Both the position numbers and the translations under genes were made by a program. From the NCBI GenBank assembly GCA_020719845.1, contig DYPP01000004.1:1-64000 (forward strand): a stretch of 64,000 nt of DNA, in the 5' to 3' direction. Every line of letters begins with the position of its first letter. Position 1 is the first letter of the stretch. Of this stretch, positions 51,084 to 58,579 are shown piece by piece. Under the pieces are notes generated by a model, which made no database searches, was not told the DNA's origin, and saw nothing but the letters and a program-made list of their open reading frames with translations. This DNA comes from Treponema denticola (GTDB lineage Bacteria > Spirochaetota > Spirochaetia > Treponematales > Breznakiellaceae).

Positions 51084-51610
51084 GCGGCGGAACGCTCTGC
51101 GGCCGGCGGGTGGCCGTGCCGGAAGGCGTCATCCGGCCGGCCATGGACCGCATGCGGGAATCGGTCTTCGCCATCCTCGGCGATTTGACGGGGCGCTCGT
51201 TCCTGGACTTGTTCACCGGCTCGGGCATCATCGCCCTGGAAGCCGCCAGCCGCGGCGCGGACCCGGTGGAAGCCGTGGAGATGGACCCGCTGAAAAGGGA
51301 AACCCTGCTGCGCAACGTGGCCATTTCGCCGGTGCGCATCTCCTGCCGCTTCATGTCCGCCGAACTGTACGTCCGCCGGGCCAAAAAGGGTTTCAACCTC
51401 ATTTTTTGCGACCCCCCCTTCCCCTACAAGTTCAAGGAACAGCTGGTGCTGTCCATCGCCGCTTCGCCGCTGATGGCTCAGGCGGATTCGCTCTTAATGA
51501 TCCACCATCCCCGGGAAGAGCGGCTGGAGCAAGCCCAAGCCGCTCTGGTTCTGGAAGACCGCCGGGAATACGGTCGATCCATCGTCGATTTTTATCGAAA
51601 CATGCGGTAA
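51074..51610 (+). CDS. rsmD: 16S rRNA (guanine-966-N2)-methyltransferase RsmD
   Basis: A 178-residue SAM-dependent methyltransferase. FLDLFTGSGIIALEAASRGA is the SAM motif and FCDPPFPYKFKE the catalytic NPPY-like motif. MRISGGTLCGRR fits the usual N-terminus of the family. The start is GTG at 51074 inside the previous gene. It methylates G966 (E. coli numbering) of 16S rRNA, near the P site. Confidence 0.9.
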   Translation: MRISGGTLCGRRVAVPEGVIRPAMDRMRESVFAILGDLTGRSFLDLFTGSGIIALEAASRGADPVEAVEMDPLKRETLLRNVAISPVRISCRFMSAELYVRRAKKGFNLIFCDPPFPYKFKEQLVLSIAASPLMAQADSLLMIHHPREERLEQAQAALVLEDRREYGRSIVDFYRNMR

Positions 51611-51678
51611 TTTTTCCACTTTCCCGCCTGCTCGTAGCCGGAACCCTTGATATATTAGAGTTTTTTTAACTATTTTTA

Positions 51679-51708
51679 TTGCTTTTTTTTTGCGGATACG
51701 GTTATAAT
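51679..51708 (+). promoter_or_regulatory. Promoter of the TPR-gene operon
   Basis: TTGCTT (51679-51684), an 18-bp spacer and TATAAT (51703-51708). A predicted start near 51715 gives a leader of about 117 nt that begins with the first hairpin below. Confidence 0.65.
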
Positions 51709-51716
51709 TATGTGTC

Positions 51717-51818
51717 AAATCTAAAAACATCAGTTTTTAGATTTGTACCGATAAAAACGCAATTCCTGTAAGGAATAGCTTAAGTCCGGTCTAAAAACAA
51801 CCGGTTTTTAGACCGGAC
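51717..51818 (+). promoter_or_regulatory. Structured 5' leader with three stem-loops
   Basis: Stem-loop 1: AAATCTAAAAAC/GTTTTTAGATTT (51717-51744). Stem-loop 2: ATTCC/GGAAT (51762-51776). Stem-loop 3: GTCCGGTCTAAAAAC/GTTTTTAGACCGGAC (51784-51818). The AAGGA Shine-Dalgarno and TTG start follow 2 and 13 bases later. Stems 1 and 3 share the inner sequence TCTAAAAAC/GTTTTTAGA, so arm exchange between them is possible, as in an attenuator or riboregulator. Confidence 0.65.
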
Positions 51819-51831
51819 TCAAGGACGTGCT

Positions 51832-52164
51832 TTGGATCGCGATACGGTATTTGATCGTTTCCGGGATCAAGGTTTTATTAAAACACAGAAATGTCCGCCC
51901 ATGGATCCGGCGCAAAAAGTCATCCTGAACCGCAGAGGCAACCAGTTGCTCAATTCCGGAGACATGGAGGGCGCCCGGCGTATTTTTATGACCACCGGGT
52001 ATTCGGATGGCTTGATCCGGGTGGGCGACCGCTACGCGGCGTTAGGCAAGAGTCTGGAGGCGCTGCGCATGTACTGGCTGGCTCCGGACAAAAAGAAAGC
52101 GGAAGTGCTTATAGCGCGGATGTCCGCGTTTATACAAAATCTGGTGCATGAAGAGGAAGCATGA
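51832..52164 (+). CDS. Small helical hypothetical protein
   Basis: A 110-residue protein starting at TTG behind AAGGA. The sequence is helical; residues 30-90 (NSGDMEGARRIFMTTGYSDGL, AALGKSLEALRMYWL) look like one degenerate TPR pair. No signal peptide or catalytic motif. The stop overlaps the ATG of the next, larger TPR gene by 4 bp, so the two are coupled and probably act together. The function is unknown. Confidence 0.65.
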   Translation: MDRDTVFDRFRDQGFIKTQKCPPMDPAQKVILNRRGNQLLNSGDMEGARRIFMTTGYSDGLIRVGDRYAALGKSLEALRMYWLAPDKKKAEVLIARMSAFIQNLVHEEEA

Positions 52165-53381
52165 TGGAAAAAGACAAAAAGTCGGCTAGCGAATTGAACG
52201 CGGAATTGGGTTCCGGTTTGGATACCGGATCGAACCAAGATTTGTCGGGAAGCGGGGTTTTTCCGGTCGTAGACGATGTAAGCGCCGAAGACGCGCAAGA
52301 AAAGGACGAATTCTCCGAAATTTCGGAACTTTCCAAAAAAGGCTATCAGCTGCTGAAAGAAAACAAGACTTCAGAAGCCATCGAAGCCTTTGAGAAAATT
52401 CTGGAAAAGGACCAGGACAACAACTACGCCCTGGTCGGATTGGGGGACGCGTCCCGCAAGCGGGGTTCTTTCCGGGAGTCGGTGGAATACTATCGGCGCT
52501 GCCTGAGCCACCATCCGGGCAACAATTACGCCCTGTTCGGCCTGGCGGACTGCTACAAAGCGCTCAACCAGTATCAAAAGGCCATCGAAATTTGGGAGCA
52601 GTACCTGCTCCATGACGACAAGAACATCACCGTGCTGACCCGGGTGGCCGACGCCTACCGCAAGGTGCGGGATTTCCGCCGGTCCAAGGCGGTCTACCTG
52701 CGGGTCCTGGAGATGGAAGAAAACAACCCCTACGCGCTGATCGGACTGGGGCATCTGCACTACGACTTCAAGGAGTACCGGGACGCCCTGTACTACTGGG
52801 AAAAAATGCTCAACCTGCACCGGGACGACGTGGACATCCGGGTGCTCACCTCCATCGGCAACTGCCACCGCAAGCTGAAAACCTTTGACCAGGGCGTGCC
52901 CTACTTCGACCGCGCCCTGGAGATGGATTCCTTCAATTTCTACGCCCTGTTCGGTCTGGCGGACTGCTACCGGGGCATGAACCAGCAGCACAAGTCGCTG
53001 GAATACTGGAACCGCATCCTGGATCAGGACCCCCGCAACAAGGTCATCCTGACCCGGGCGGGGGACGCCTACCGCAACCTGGCGGAGTACGATGAAGCCG
53101 GCGAATACTACCGCCGGGCCTTGAATATCGAATTCGACGTCTACGCCGTGCTGGGCCTGGCGGTGGTGTCCAAAATGCAGGGCAAGTACGACGACGCCAT
53201 CGAGTCCCTGCGCCGGCTGGCCCAGCAGGACCCGAAAAACTACCGGCTCTACATCGAGATGGCGGATTGCTGGATGCGCCGGGGCGACCGGGACCGGGCC
53301 ATGGAGGCGTTGGCGGAATTCCAGAAACTGGGTATGCGCAATTCCTACATCAACGAGTTCCTGGATCGACTGCGGTCTTGA
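52161..53381 (+). CDS. TPR-repeat protein
   Basis: A 406-residue protein. After an acidic, low-complexity N-terminal 60 residues, nine or so TPR repeats of 34 residues follow from residue 60 to the end, easily seen from the recurring ALFGLADCY, ALIGLGHLHY and AVLGLAVV segments. It is a scaffold for protein-protein contact. No transmembrane segment, so it is probably cytoplasmic. It is coupled to the short upstream gene and, by a TGATG overlap, to rlmN. Confidence 0.85.
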   Translation: MMEKDKKSASELNAELGSGLDTGSNQDLSGSGVFPVVDDVSAEDAQEKDEFSEISELSKKGYQLLKENKTSEAIEAFEKILEKDQDNNYALVGLGDASRKRGSFRESVEYYRRCLSHHPGNNYALFGLADCYKALNQYQKAIEIWEQYLLHDDKNITVLTRVADAYRKVRDFRRSKAVYLRVLEMEENNPYALIGLGHLHYDFKEYRDALYYWEKMLNLHRDDVDIRVLTSIGNCHRKLKTFDQGVPYFDRALEMDSFNFYALFGLADCYRGMNQQHKSLEYWNRILDQDPRNKVILTRAGDAYRNLAEYDEAGEYYRRALNIEFDVYAVLGLAVVSKMQGKYDDAIESLRRLAQQDPKNYRLYIEMADCWMRRGDRDRAMEALAEFQKLGMRNSYINEFLDRLRS

Positions 53382-54472
53382 TGGTCCTCAATCCGGTGCT
53401 TTCCGGCCTGGCGCCGGACCAGCTGGCGGCGACGCTGGCGCCCCTGCCCGCCTTCCGGGCCAAACAGGTGTTCAAGTGGCTGTCCCGGGCCGTGCCGTCT
53501 TTTCAGGAGATGACCGACCTTTCCCAGACCCTGCGGGACGATCTGTCCCGCCGCTTCCGGCTGTATTCCAGCTTCGTTTCCGAGCGCCTGGAGGATGCGG
53601 ACGGCACGGTCAAGCTGCAGCTGACCCTGGAAGACGGCGCCAAGATCGAAGCGGTCATCCTGGAAGACGGCGAAGGCCGCAAAACGGCCTGCCTTTCGAC
53701 CCAGGTCGGCTGTCCGATGGCCTGCGCCTTCTGCAAGACCGGCACCCTGGGCCTGCTGCGCAACCTGAAGGCCGCCGAAATGGTGGAGCAATTTATCCAC
53801 CTGCGGGCCATAGCCCCGGAAATCAGCCATATCGTCGTCATGGGCATGGGCGAACCGCTCCTGAACCTGGAAGCCCTGCGCCAGGCGGTGGCGGTGCTGA
53901 CCGATCCGGCCGGCTTCGGCCTTTCCCACCGCCGGATAACCGTGTCCACCAGCGGCCTGGTCGCCGGCATCCGGGACCTGACCGACCGGGGACCCGACCT
54001 GCGGTTGGCCCTGTCCCTGACCACCGCCGATCCGGCGCTGCGCGGGCTGCTGATGCCGGTTACCCGGACCAACCCCCTGCCGGAGGTCAAAAAGGCGCTG
54101 ATCGAACACCAGAAGCGCTTCAAGAAACGCATTACCCTGGAAGCCGTCCTCCTGGGCGGCGTCAACACCCGCATCCAGGACGCGCTGGCGCTGGTCGAAT
54201 TTGCCCGGGACCTGGAAACCATCGTCAACTTGATCCCCTGGAACCAGGTGGACGGGCTGGGCTTGCAGGGCCAGGCTTTCCGGGAGCCGACGGAGGCTGA
54301 AACCGAGCGCTTTGCCCGGGAACTGGAAAAACGGGGCCTGACGGTCACCCGGCGCTACCGCAAGGGACGCGGCGTCTCCGGCGCCTGCGGACAGCTCGGG
54401 TCGACGGACGCCTTTCCGTCAGCCGAAAAAGAACCAGAAGCCGACCTGCGCCGCGCCGATGAAGGCGCCTAA
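53381..54472 (+). CDS. rlmN: 23S rRNA / tRNA adenosine C2-methyltransferase RlmN
   Basis: A 363-residue radical-SAM enzyme. The cluster motif GCPMACAFCKTGTLG has the CxxxCxxC spacing, FRAKQVFKWLSR is the N-terminal RNA-binding segment, VVMGMGEPLLNLE and the C-terminal GRGVSGACGQLG with the resolving cysteine complete the set. It methylates A2503 of 23S rRNA and A37 of some tRNAs. I start at the ATG at 53381. Its 3' end overlaps the convergent DUF445 gene by 54 bp. Confidence 0.95.
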   Translation: MVLNPVLSGLAPDQLAATLAPLPAFRAKQVFKWLSRAVPSFQEMTDLSQTLRDDLSRRFRLYSSFVSERLEDADGTVKLQLTLEDGAKIEAVILEDGEGRKTACLSTQVGCPMACAFCKTGTLGLLRNLKAAEMVEQFIHLRAIAPEISHIVVMGMGEPLLNLEALRQAVAVLTDPAGFGLSHRRITVSTSGLVAGIRDLTDRGPDLRLALSLTTADPALRGLLMPVTRTNPLPEVKKALIEHQKRFKKRITLEAVLLGGVNTRIQDALALVEFARDLETIVNLIPWNQVDGLGLQGQAFREPTEAETERFARELEKRGLTVTRRYRKGRGVSGACGQLGSTDAFPSAEKEPEADLRRADEGA

Positions 54473-55798
54473 GAGGGCACCGAAAATATTGATCCACCGG
54501 AACTGATCGGACATGACGTCCAGGACGATGCGCTCCACCGCCAGCATGTCCAGGGCGTCGACGCGTTCCGACACCAGGGCGCGGACGTCCAGCGTTTTAA
54601 GCGCCGCCGCCATCCGCTCGTCCGCCACCGCCAGCAGGCTGTTGGCCAGAAAAAGGTCGATGTTGTGTTTGGCCTGGTCGCTGAGCGCCAGCAGTTCCGT
54701 CAGGCTGCGGTCCAGCCGGGTTTCAAGCAGGCCGTTCAGTCCCCGGGCCAGTTCGTCCATCGACCGGGCGCGCGCCCGGGCAATCAAGGCGGCGCCCAGC
54801 TTTTGCGTCGCCTCCGCCGCCTCCGCGCCGGTCAGGCTCCGGATCAGCGCCCCCCAGGGACGGTCCAGAAGGGGCAGGATCAGGCCGACGATCCCGGCGG
54901 TGATCCGTTCCGCCGAATCCGTACCCGCCAGCAGGCGCTGCGTCGCATCCTGGACCAGACCGGCCGTCTTGCGCCGGGTCTCCGCCCGGGCCAGCAGGAC
55001 CGCGATCTGGGCGAGCAGGTCGTCGATGATTTCCGGCATCCGCTCGTGCAGGGTGCGGTCGTACTGGGCGGCGGAAACAAAGAAGCGCTGAAAAACGTTG
55101 AGCTTCAACAGGGCTTTGCCCAGAAAAATGCGGCCCTGGGCTTCCAGCTCGGTCCGCACCGGCGGCTTCTCCAGCAACGCCAACAGGTCCTCGCTCAGCC
55201 GGGGATACGCCGCCGCCGCCAGTTCCGCCGCCTCCGCCGCCAGCGTCTCCGCGCCGCCGCACAGGGCGGTGCCGACGAGGGCCTGGAGTTTTTGTTCCAG
55301 CCGGTCCCGGCTCAGCCCCAGGGTTTCGGGCAGCGATTTTTCGGCGTAGGCGTCGGAGAGGGCGGCCAAGGCGCCATCCAACAACTGGGGGGCCAGGGGC
55401 GAATGGATCAGGCCGTAGAGCAACGCGGCGAGGGACCGGGAAAGATCGGCGCCCTCCGGAACGCGTAAAAACCGGGCCAGGCCGCGCACGGGACCGGTCA
55501 ATAAGGGGCTGGTAAAGTCCGCCACCGAGCGTTCCACGGTCCGCCTGAAATCTTCCTGCCCCAGCCGTCGGCGCAGGATGTCTTCGGTGATCAGTTCCCG
55601 TTCCACCATACGGCCGATATTGTCCGCCAGCTGGTGCCGCTGCCGGGGCAGGATGCCCGGGGTAAAGGGCAGGCGCAGGCCAAAGACGCGTACTTCCCTG
55701 AGGGGCCGGAACAGCATCTTGATGGCGATGTCGTTGGTGACGTACCCGATGACCGCGCCGATCAACGGCGGGCCGACATACAACAGGACGCTGTTCAT
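54419..55798 (-). CDS. DUF445 membrane protein
   Basis: A 459-residue protein of the DUF445/YheB group. The N-terminus LIGAVIGYVTNDIAIKMLFRP with RLPFTPGILPRQRHQLA is the family signature. There is one transmembrane helix at each end (residues 5-22 and the final 20, GALLGAFIGAAQVGFWFFFG) and a long helical, probably cytoplasmic or periplasmic, body between. The start is the ATG at 55798. It overlaps rlmN tail-to-tail and the SH3 lipoprotein gene by 4 bp. The function is unknown. Confidence 0.85.
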   Translation of the reverse strand: MNSVLLYVGPPLIGAVIGYVTNDIAIKMLFRPLREVRVFGLRLPFTPGILPRQRHQLADNIGRMVERELITEDILRRRLGQEDFRRTVERSVADFTSPLLTGPVRGLARFLRVPEGADLSRSLAALLYGLIHSPLAPQLLDGALAALSDAYAEKSLPETLGLSRDRLEQKLQALVGTALCGGAETLAAEAAELAAAAYPRLSEDLLALLEKPPVRTELEAQGRIFLGKALLKLNVFQRFFVSAAQYDRTLHERMPEIIDDLLAQIAVLLARAETRRKTAGLVQDATQRLLAGTDSAERITAGIVGLILPLLDRPWGALIRSLTGAEAAEATQKLGAALIARARARSMDELARGLNGLLETRLDRSLTELLALSDQAKHNIDLFLANSLLAVADERMAAALKTLDVRALVSERVDALDMLAVERIVLDVMSDQFRWINIFGALLGAFIGAAQVGFWFFFG

Positions 55799-56190
55799 TT
55801 GGTCAGCGACTCCGCGGCGGTACGCGCCTGGCCTTCGTTTTCGTACACGTCCACGACGTCCGCCTTCAGCCAGCCCCGCAGTCCGTCTTCCACCAAAACC
55901 CACAGCACGGGCACGTCGTCCACCGGCAGGGCGCGGCGTTCCAGGACCCGGACCACGACGCCCCGGCGGAAATATCCCAAAGCCACGCCCGTATCGTCGG
56001 GCTGGTCCAGAATGCGGGCGTAGGAAGGCAGAATCACCCCGTGCCCGACGTGGCTACGCGCCAGAACGGGGGTGGGCGGCGGCCCGGCGACCACTTCCCG
56101 GGCGGAAAACCCGCAGGAGGCGAACAGAAAGCCCGTCAAAACCAGGGCCGCCAACTGGAAACGCGATCCGTATGCCTGTATACTCATCAC
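55795..56190 (-). CDS. SH3-domain lipoprotein
   Basis: A 130-131-residue lipoprotein. The signal region ends FLFASC, cysteine near residue 25. Residues 45-120 form a bacterial SH3-like domain (GYFRRGVVVRVLERR, VLWVLVEDGLRGWLKADVV). It probably binds cell wall or protein. A -10 box TATATT ends 6 nt before a GTG at 56190; the ATG one codon later (56187) is the alternative start. No Shine-Dalgarno is visible. It is divergent from the omptin gene with no free bases for a normal promoter region. Confidence 0.75.
   Translation of the reverse strand: MMSIQAYGSRFQLAALVLTGFLFASCGFSAREVVAGPPPTPVLARSHVGHGVILPSYARILDQPDDTGVALGYFRRGVVVRVLERRALPVDDVPVLWVLVEDGLRGWLKADVVDVYENEGQARTAAESLTK
56155..56184 (+). 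promoter_or_regulatory. Omptin-gene promoter, inside the SH3-lipoprotein gene
   Basis: TATACT (56179-56184) is 6 nt before the GTG start at 56191. The -35 CTGGAA (56155-56160, 18-bp spacer) is weak. It lies in the opposite gene's coding region. Confidence 0.5.
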
Positions 56191-57138
56191 GTGAAGAATA
56201 TACCCGTTTTTGCGCTGCTCGTCAGCATGGGGATCGCATCCGGGATGCAGGCGCAGCAAATAGAGGTCGAATCGTCTTTTGGTGTTTTATTGGGAGAATC
56301 GCAAGAACTGGTGTACGCCTATTCGGGTTCCACGGATATCCTGAGCCGGCTGGACTGGGAAATGATGCCGCTGACCTATTATGGCTCGACGTTGATGCTG
56401 AAGCCGGCTGACGCTGCCGCGTCGGGCTATGTGGTCAATCTCGGCATCAAATTTGGATTCCCCGGAAATACCGGCACCATCGAGGATCGGGACTGGCGGG
56501 GCACGAGCGATGCGCTGACCCATTTTTCCGCCCACGACTGCTTCACCGAACAGGCGCTGCTGGTGGACGCCGCCCTCGGATACCGTTTATCCCTACCGTA
56601 TAACCTTGCTTTGACTCCTCTGGTCAAATTTTCCACCATGCGCTTTCGCTGGACGGCCCGGGATGGATACACCCAGTATGGACCGAACATCAACGAACCC
56701 TATGTCGAGTGGGACTCTTCTTTCGCCAAAGAATCAATCTACGGAACCGGTATTGCCTATGAACAAAACTGGATTCTCATTCTTTCCGGCTTGCAGCTGG
56801 ATTGGCAGGTTGGACGGCGCGGGACCCTGGCATCGGGCATCCTGATCAGTGCCCTGTTGTACTGTGCGGATCAGGATGACCACATTCTTCGTTTGCTGCA
56901 GTTCAACGAAACTATGAGCGGCGGGTTTGCCTATGAACCCCATTTCAGCTTCAGCTACGCCTTTTCAGGCAGGACTACCTTCTCGGCAAAGACGTCCCAT
57001 CGAAACATCCAGGGCTTGCGGGGCGATACCGCGATCATGAAAATCGGAACCGGTACCGATCAGGGTACGGACGAAGACAGCGCCGGGGTTTCCTATTCGG
57101 TTTTTGATTTTACGCTGTCGGCGCGGATATCGCTCTAA
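56191..57138 (+). CDS. Omptin-like outer-membrane aspartyl/histidine protease
   Basis: A 315-residue beta-barrel protein with a signal peptide (residues 1-23, ending GMQAQ). It aligns by eye with OmpT/Pla: GESQELVYAYSG then ILSRLDWEM, and later IEDRDWRGTSD, which supplies the Asp-x-Asp pair (OmpT D83/D85). Further on CADQDDHILR supplies the Asp-x-His pair (D210/H212). FRWTARDGYTQYG matches the YSFTARGG region. So all four catalytic residues are present. Omptins cut surface proteins and peptides at basic residues and normally need LPS. The leaderless GTG start is set by the -10 box. Confidence 0.8.
   Translation: MKNIPVFALLVSMGIASGMQAQQIEVESSFGVLLGESQELVYAYSGSTDILSRLDWEMMPLTYYGSTLMLKPADAAASGYVVNLGIKFGFPGNTGTIEDRDWRGTSDALTHFSAHDCFTEQALLVDAALGYRLSLPYNLALTPLVKFSTMRFRWTARDGYTQYGPNINEPYVEWDSSFAKESIYGTGIAYEQNWILILSGLQLDWQVGRRGTLASGILISALLYCADQDDHILRLLQFNETMSGGFAYEPHFSFSYAFSGRTTFSAKTSHRNIQGLRGDTAIMKIGTGTDQGTDEDSAGVSYSVFDFTLSARISL
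56197..56225 (-). promoter_or_regulatory. SH3-lipoprotein promoter, inside the omptin gene
   Basis: On the minus strand CTGACG (56220-56225), a 17-bp spacer and TATATT (56197-56202), 6 nt before the GTG at 56190. Leaderless by prediction. Confidence 0.5.
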
Positions 57139-57141
57139 AAT

Positions 57142-57573
57142 TCACGAAGAGGTTTTTTGTTTTTCGTCCAGCTGGGGCAGCAGCTTGCGGTCCGAGTCGG
57201 CAAAGTCCAGGGCGGCGATCTCGTCCAGGGGGGCCCAGCGCCAGGCGGTGTGTTCCCGCAGGCTGAAGCCGTCGCCGTCGAAGAAGACTTCGTAGGCCGA
57301 CAGGATGCGGCGCCGTTGATGGTGTTCAAAATGGTCGCTGGCCAGCAGGCTGCCCACACGGATGGCGACGCCGAACTCCTCCCGGTATTCCCGGATCAGC
57401 GCCGCGGCGTCGGATTCGCCGTCTTCGACCTTGCCGCCGGGGAACTCCCACTTGCCGCCCAGGTCACCGCCCGCGACCCGCCGGGCCACAAAAAAAGCCG
57501 CCCCCCGCCGGGCGATACCCGCCACCGAGCGGGCCGGAGCGGATTCGAAAGCTGGGTTGACCGCGTCGGCCAT
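57142..57573 (-). CDS. Nudix hydrolase (MutT-like)
   Basis: A 143-residue protein. The Nudix box GGKVEDGESDAAALIREYRE continuing EFGV is complete (G-x5-E-x7-REUxEExGU). WEFPGGK just before it and WRWAPLDEIAALDF near the end resemble MutT/8-oxo-dGTPases. It likely cleanses oxidised nucleotides. The ATG at 57573 overlaps the upstream stop in TGATG, so it is coupled to the small membrane protein. It is convergent with the omptin gene, only 3 bp apart. Confidence 0.9.
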   Translation of the reverse strand: MADAVNPAFESAPARSVAGIARRGAAFFVARRVAGGDLGGKWEFPGGKVEDGESDAAALIREYREEFGVAIRVGSLLASDHFEHHQRRRILSAYEVFFDGDGFSLREHTAWRWAPLDEIAALDFADSDRKLLPQLDEKQKTSS

Positions 57574-58055
57574 CAGAGAAAAAGCACCGTGGGAAAAAGG
57601 AAGTGGGCCGCCGCGGAGATGATCGCCGTCAGGCCGAACCATTTTTTGTGGCGCATGAAGATGGTTTCCAGTTGGTGGTTTTCGGCTACCGGAACCGTAG
57701 AATGGCTACGATAAAATTCGTAGAGCAAAACAAAGCCCGCCGCCAAACCGGCGGCGGAAGGCAAGAGGTCGCCCAGCACGGGTACGTCCCCGCGCACTGC
57801 GGACAGCAGCTTGAAGAACCCCGTGGCCATGGTGAGCACGCCGAGGATGAGGCGGAACGTTTCGTCCAGAGCATACCCGCGCAGTCCGTCCAGAACGGTG
57901 GAACGGCCGTCGGCTTCGACGGTCAAGGCATACCCGGCCAGCGCGTTGCAAAGAATGGCTAAAAAATAGAACTGTATCATCATTCGCCTCGTATTCCCTT
58001 CTAAAAGATAACCTATTAGCTTACGCAGGTCAACGCGGTAGCTCCAAAATCTCAC
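57573..58055 (-). CDS. Small hypothetical membrane protein
   Basis: A 160-residue protein with four hydrophobic segments (about residues 27-45, 65-85, 95-112 and 138-158). The GTG at 58055 is in a GTGA overlap with the upstream gene, the pattern of coupled genes; a later ATG at 57983 (136 residues, starting just before the first helix) is an alternative. No family recognised. It forms an operon with its two neighbours. The function is unknown. Confidence 0.6.
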   Translation of the reverse strand: MRFWSYRVDLRKLIGYLLEGNTRRMMIQFYFLAILCNALAGYALTVEADGRSTVLDGLRGYALDETFRLILGVLTMATGFFKLLSAVRGDVPVLGDLLPSAAGLAAGFVLLYEFYRSHSTVPVAENHQLETIFMRHKKWFGLTAIISAAAHFLFPTVLFL

Positions 58056-58570
58056 TGTACCCGGGCTTTGAGGACGATCACTTCCCCCGCCGCCTGCAGG
58101 ATGACGGATAGCGTTTCCCGGTCCCCCGGCACGGCCAGCCGGAATTCTTCTTCTTCCCGGGGCGTGAACAGGACGTTGAGGGGCAGGATCGAATCGGCTT
58201 CCCCTGACTCTGGTCCGACCAGCAGGTCGACGGCGCCGCTGTAAGCCGTGGGCCGGCCGGTCTTTTTCAGCGCCAGGTAGGTGGTGCCCTGAAAACGCAG
58301 GGCCGAAAGGCTGACCTTATTGCCCGCCAGGGTGCCGACGTCGTCCCCGGGGACCAGAAAGGCGGTCACCAGCGTGGTCAGGCTGAGCATGATGATGGCC
58401 AGGAACAAAAAAGCCGAAGCCTTGTTGGCCGTCAGGGTGCGGAACAGGTTGGGCTTCCGGAAGGGCGTCTTGCTGTTGAGCCGCCGCACTTCTTCCGGCG
58501 CGCGCTCCAGCCGGCGCTCCCGGGAATAATGAAAGACCAGATCCCGCTCTTCGTCGTCCCGGTTGGCCAT
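58052..58570 (-). CDS. Hypothetical single-pass membrane protein
   Basis: A 172-residue protein. Residues 1-50 are charged and cytoplasmic in prediction, 52-72 form one transmembrane helix (SAFLFLAIIMLSLTTLVTAF), and 75-172 are a beta-rich extracytoplasmic domain (LSALRFQGTTYLALKKTGRP). No catalytic motif or known domain recognised. It lies 9 bp after the NAD(P)H-hydrate enzyme gene and is coupled to the next gene by a 4-bp overlap. Confidence 0.65.
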   Translation of the reverse strand: MANRDDEERDLVFHYSRERRLERAPEEVRRLNSKTPFRKPNLFRTLTANKASAFLFLAIIMLSLTTLVTAFLVPGDDVGTLAGNKVSLSALRFQGTTYLALKKTGRPTAYSGAVDLLVGPESGEADSILPLNVLFTPREEEEFRLAVPGDRETLSVILQAAGEVIVLKARVQ

Positions 58571-58579
58571 GTCTTCCCC

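Noticed and set aside
54419-54472. The 54-bp tail-to-tail overlap of rlmN and the DUF445 gene as a sign of a frameshift
   Set aside because: Both proteins end at positions normal for their families. Convergent overlaps of this size are common.
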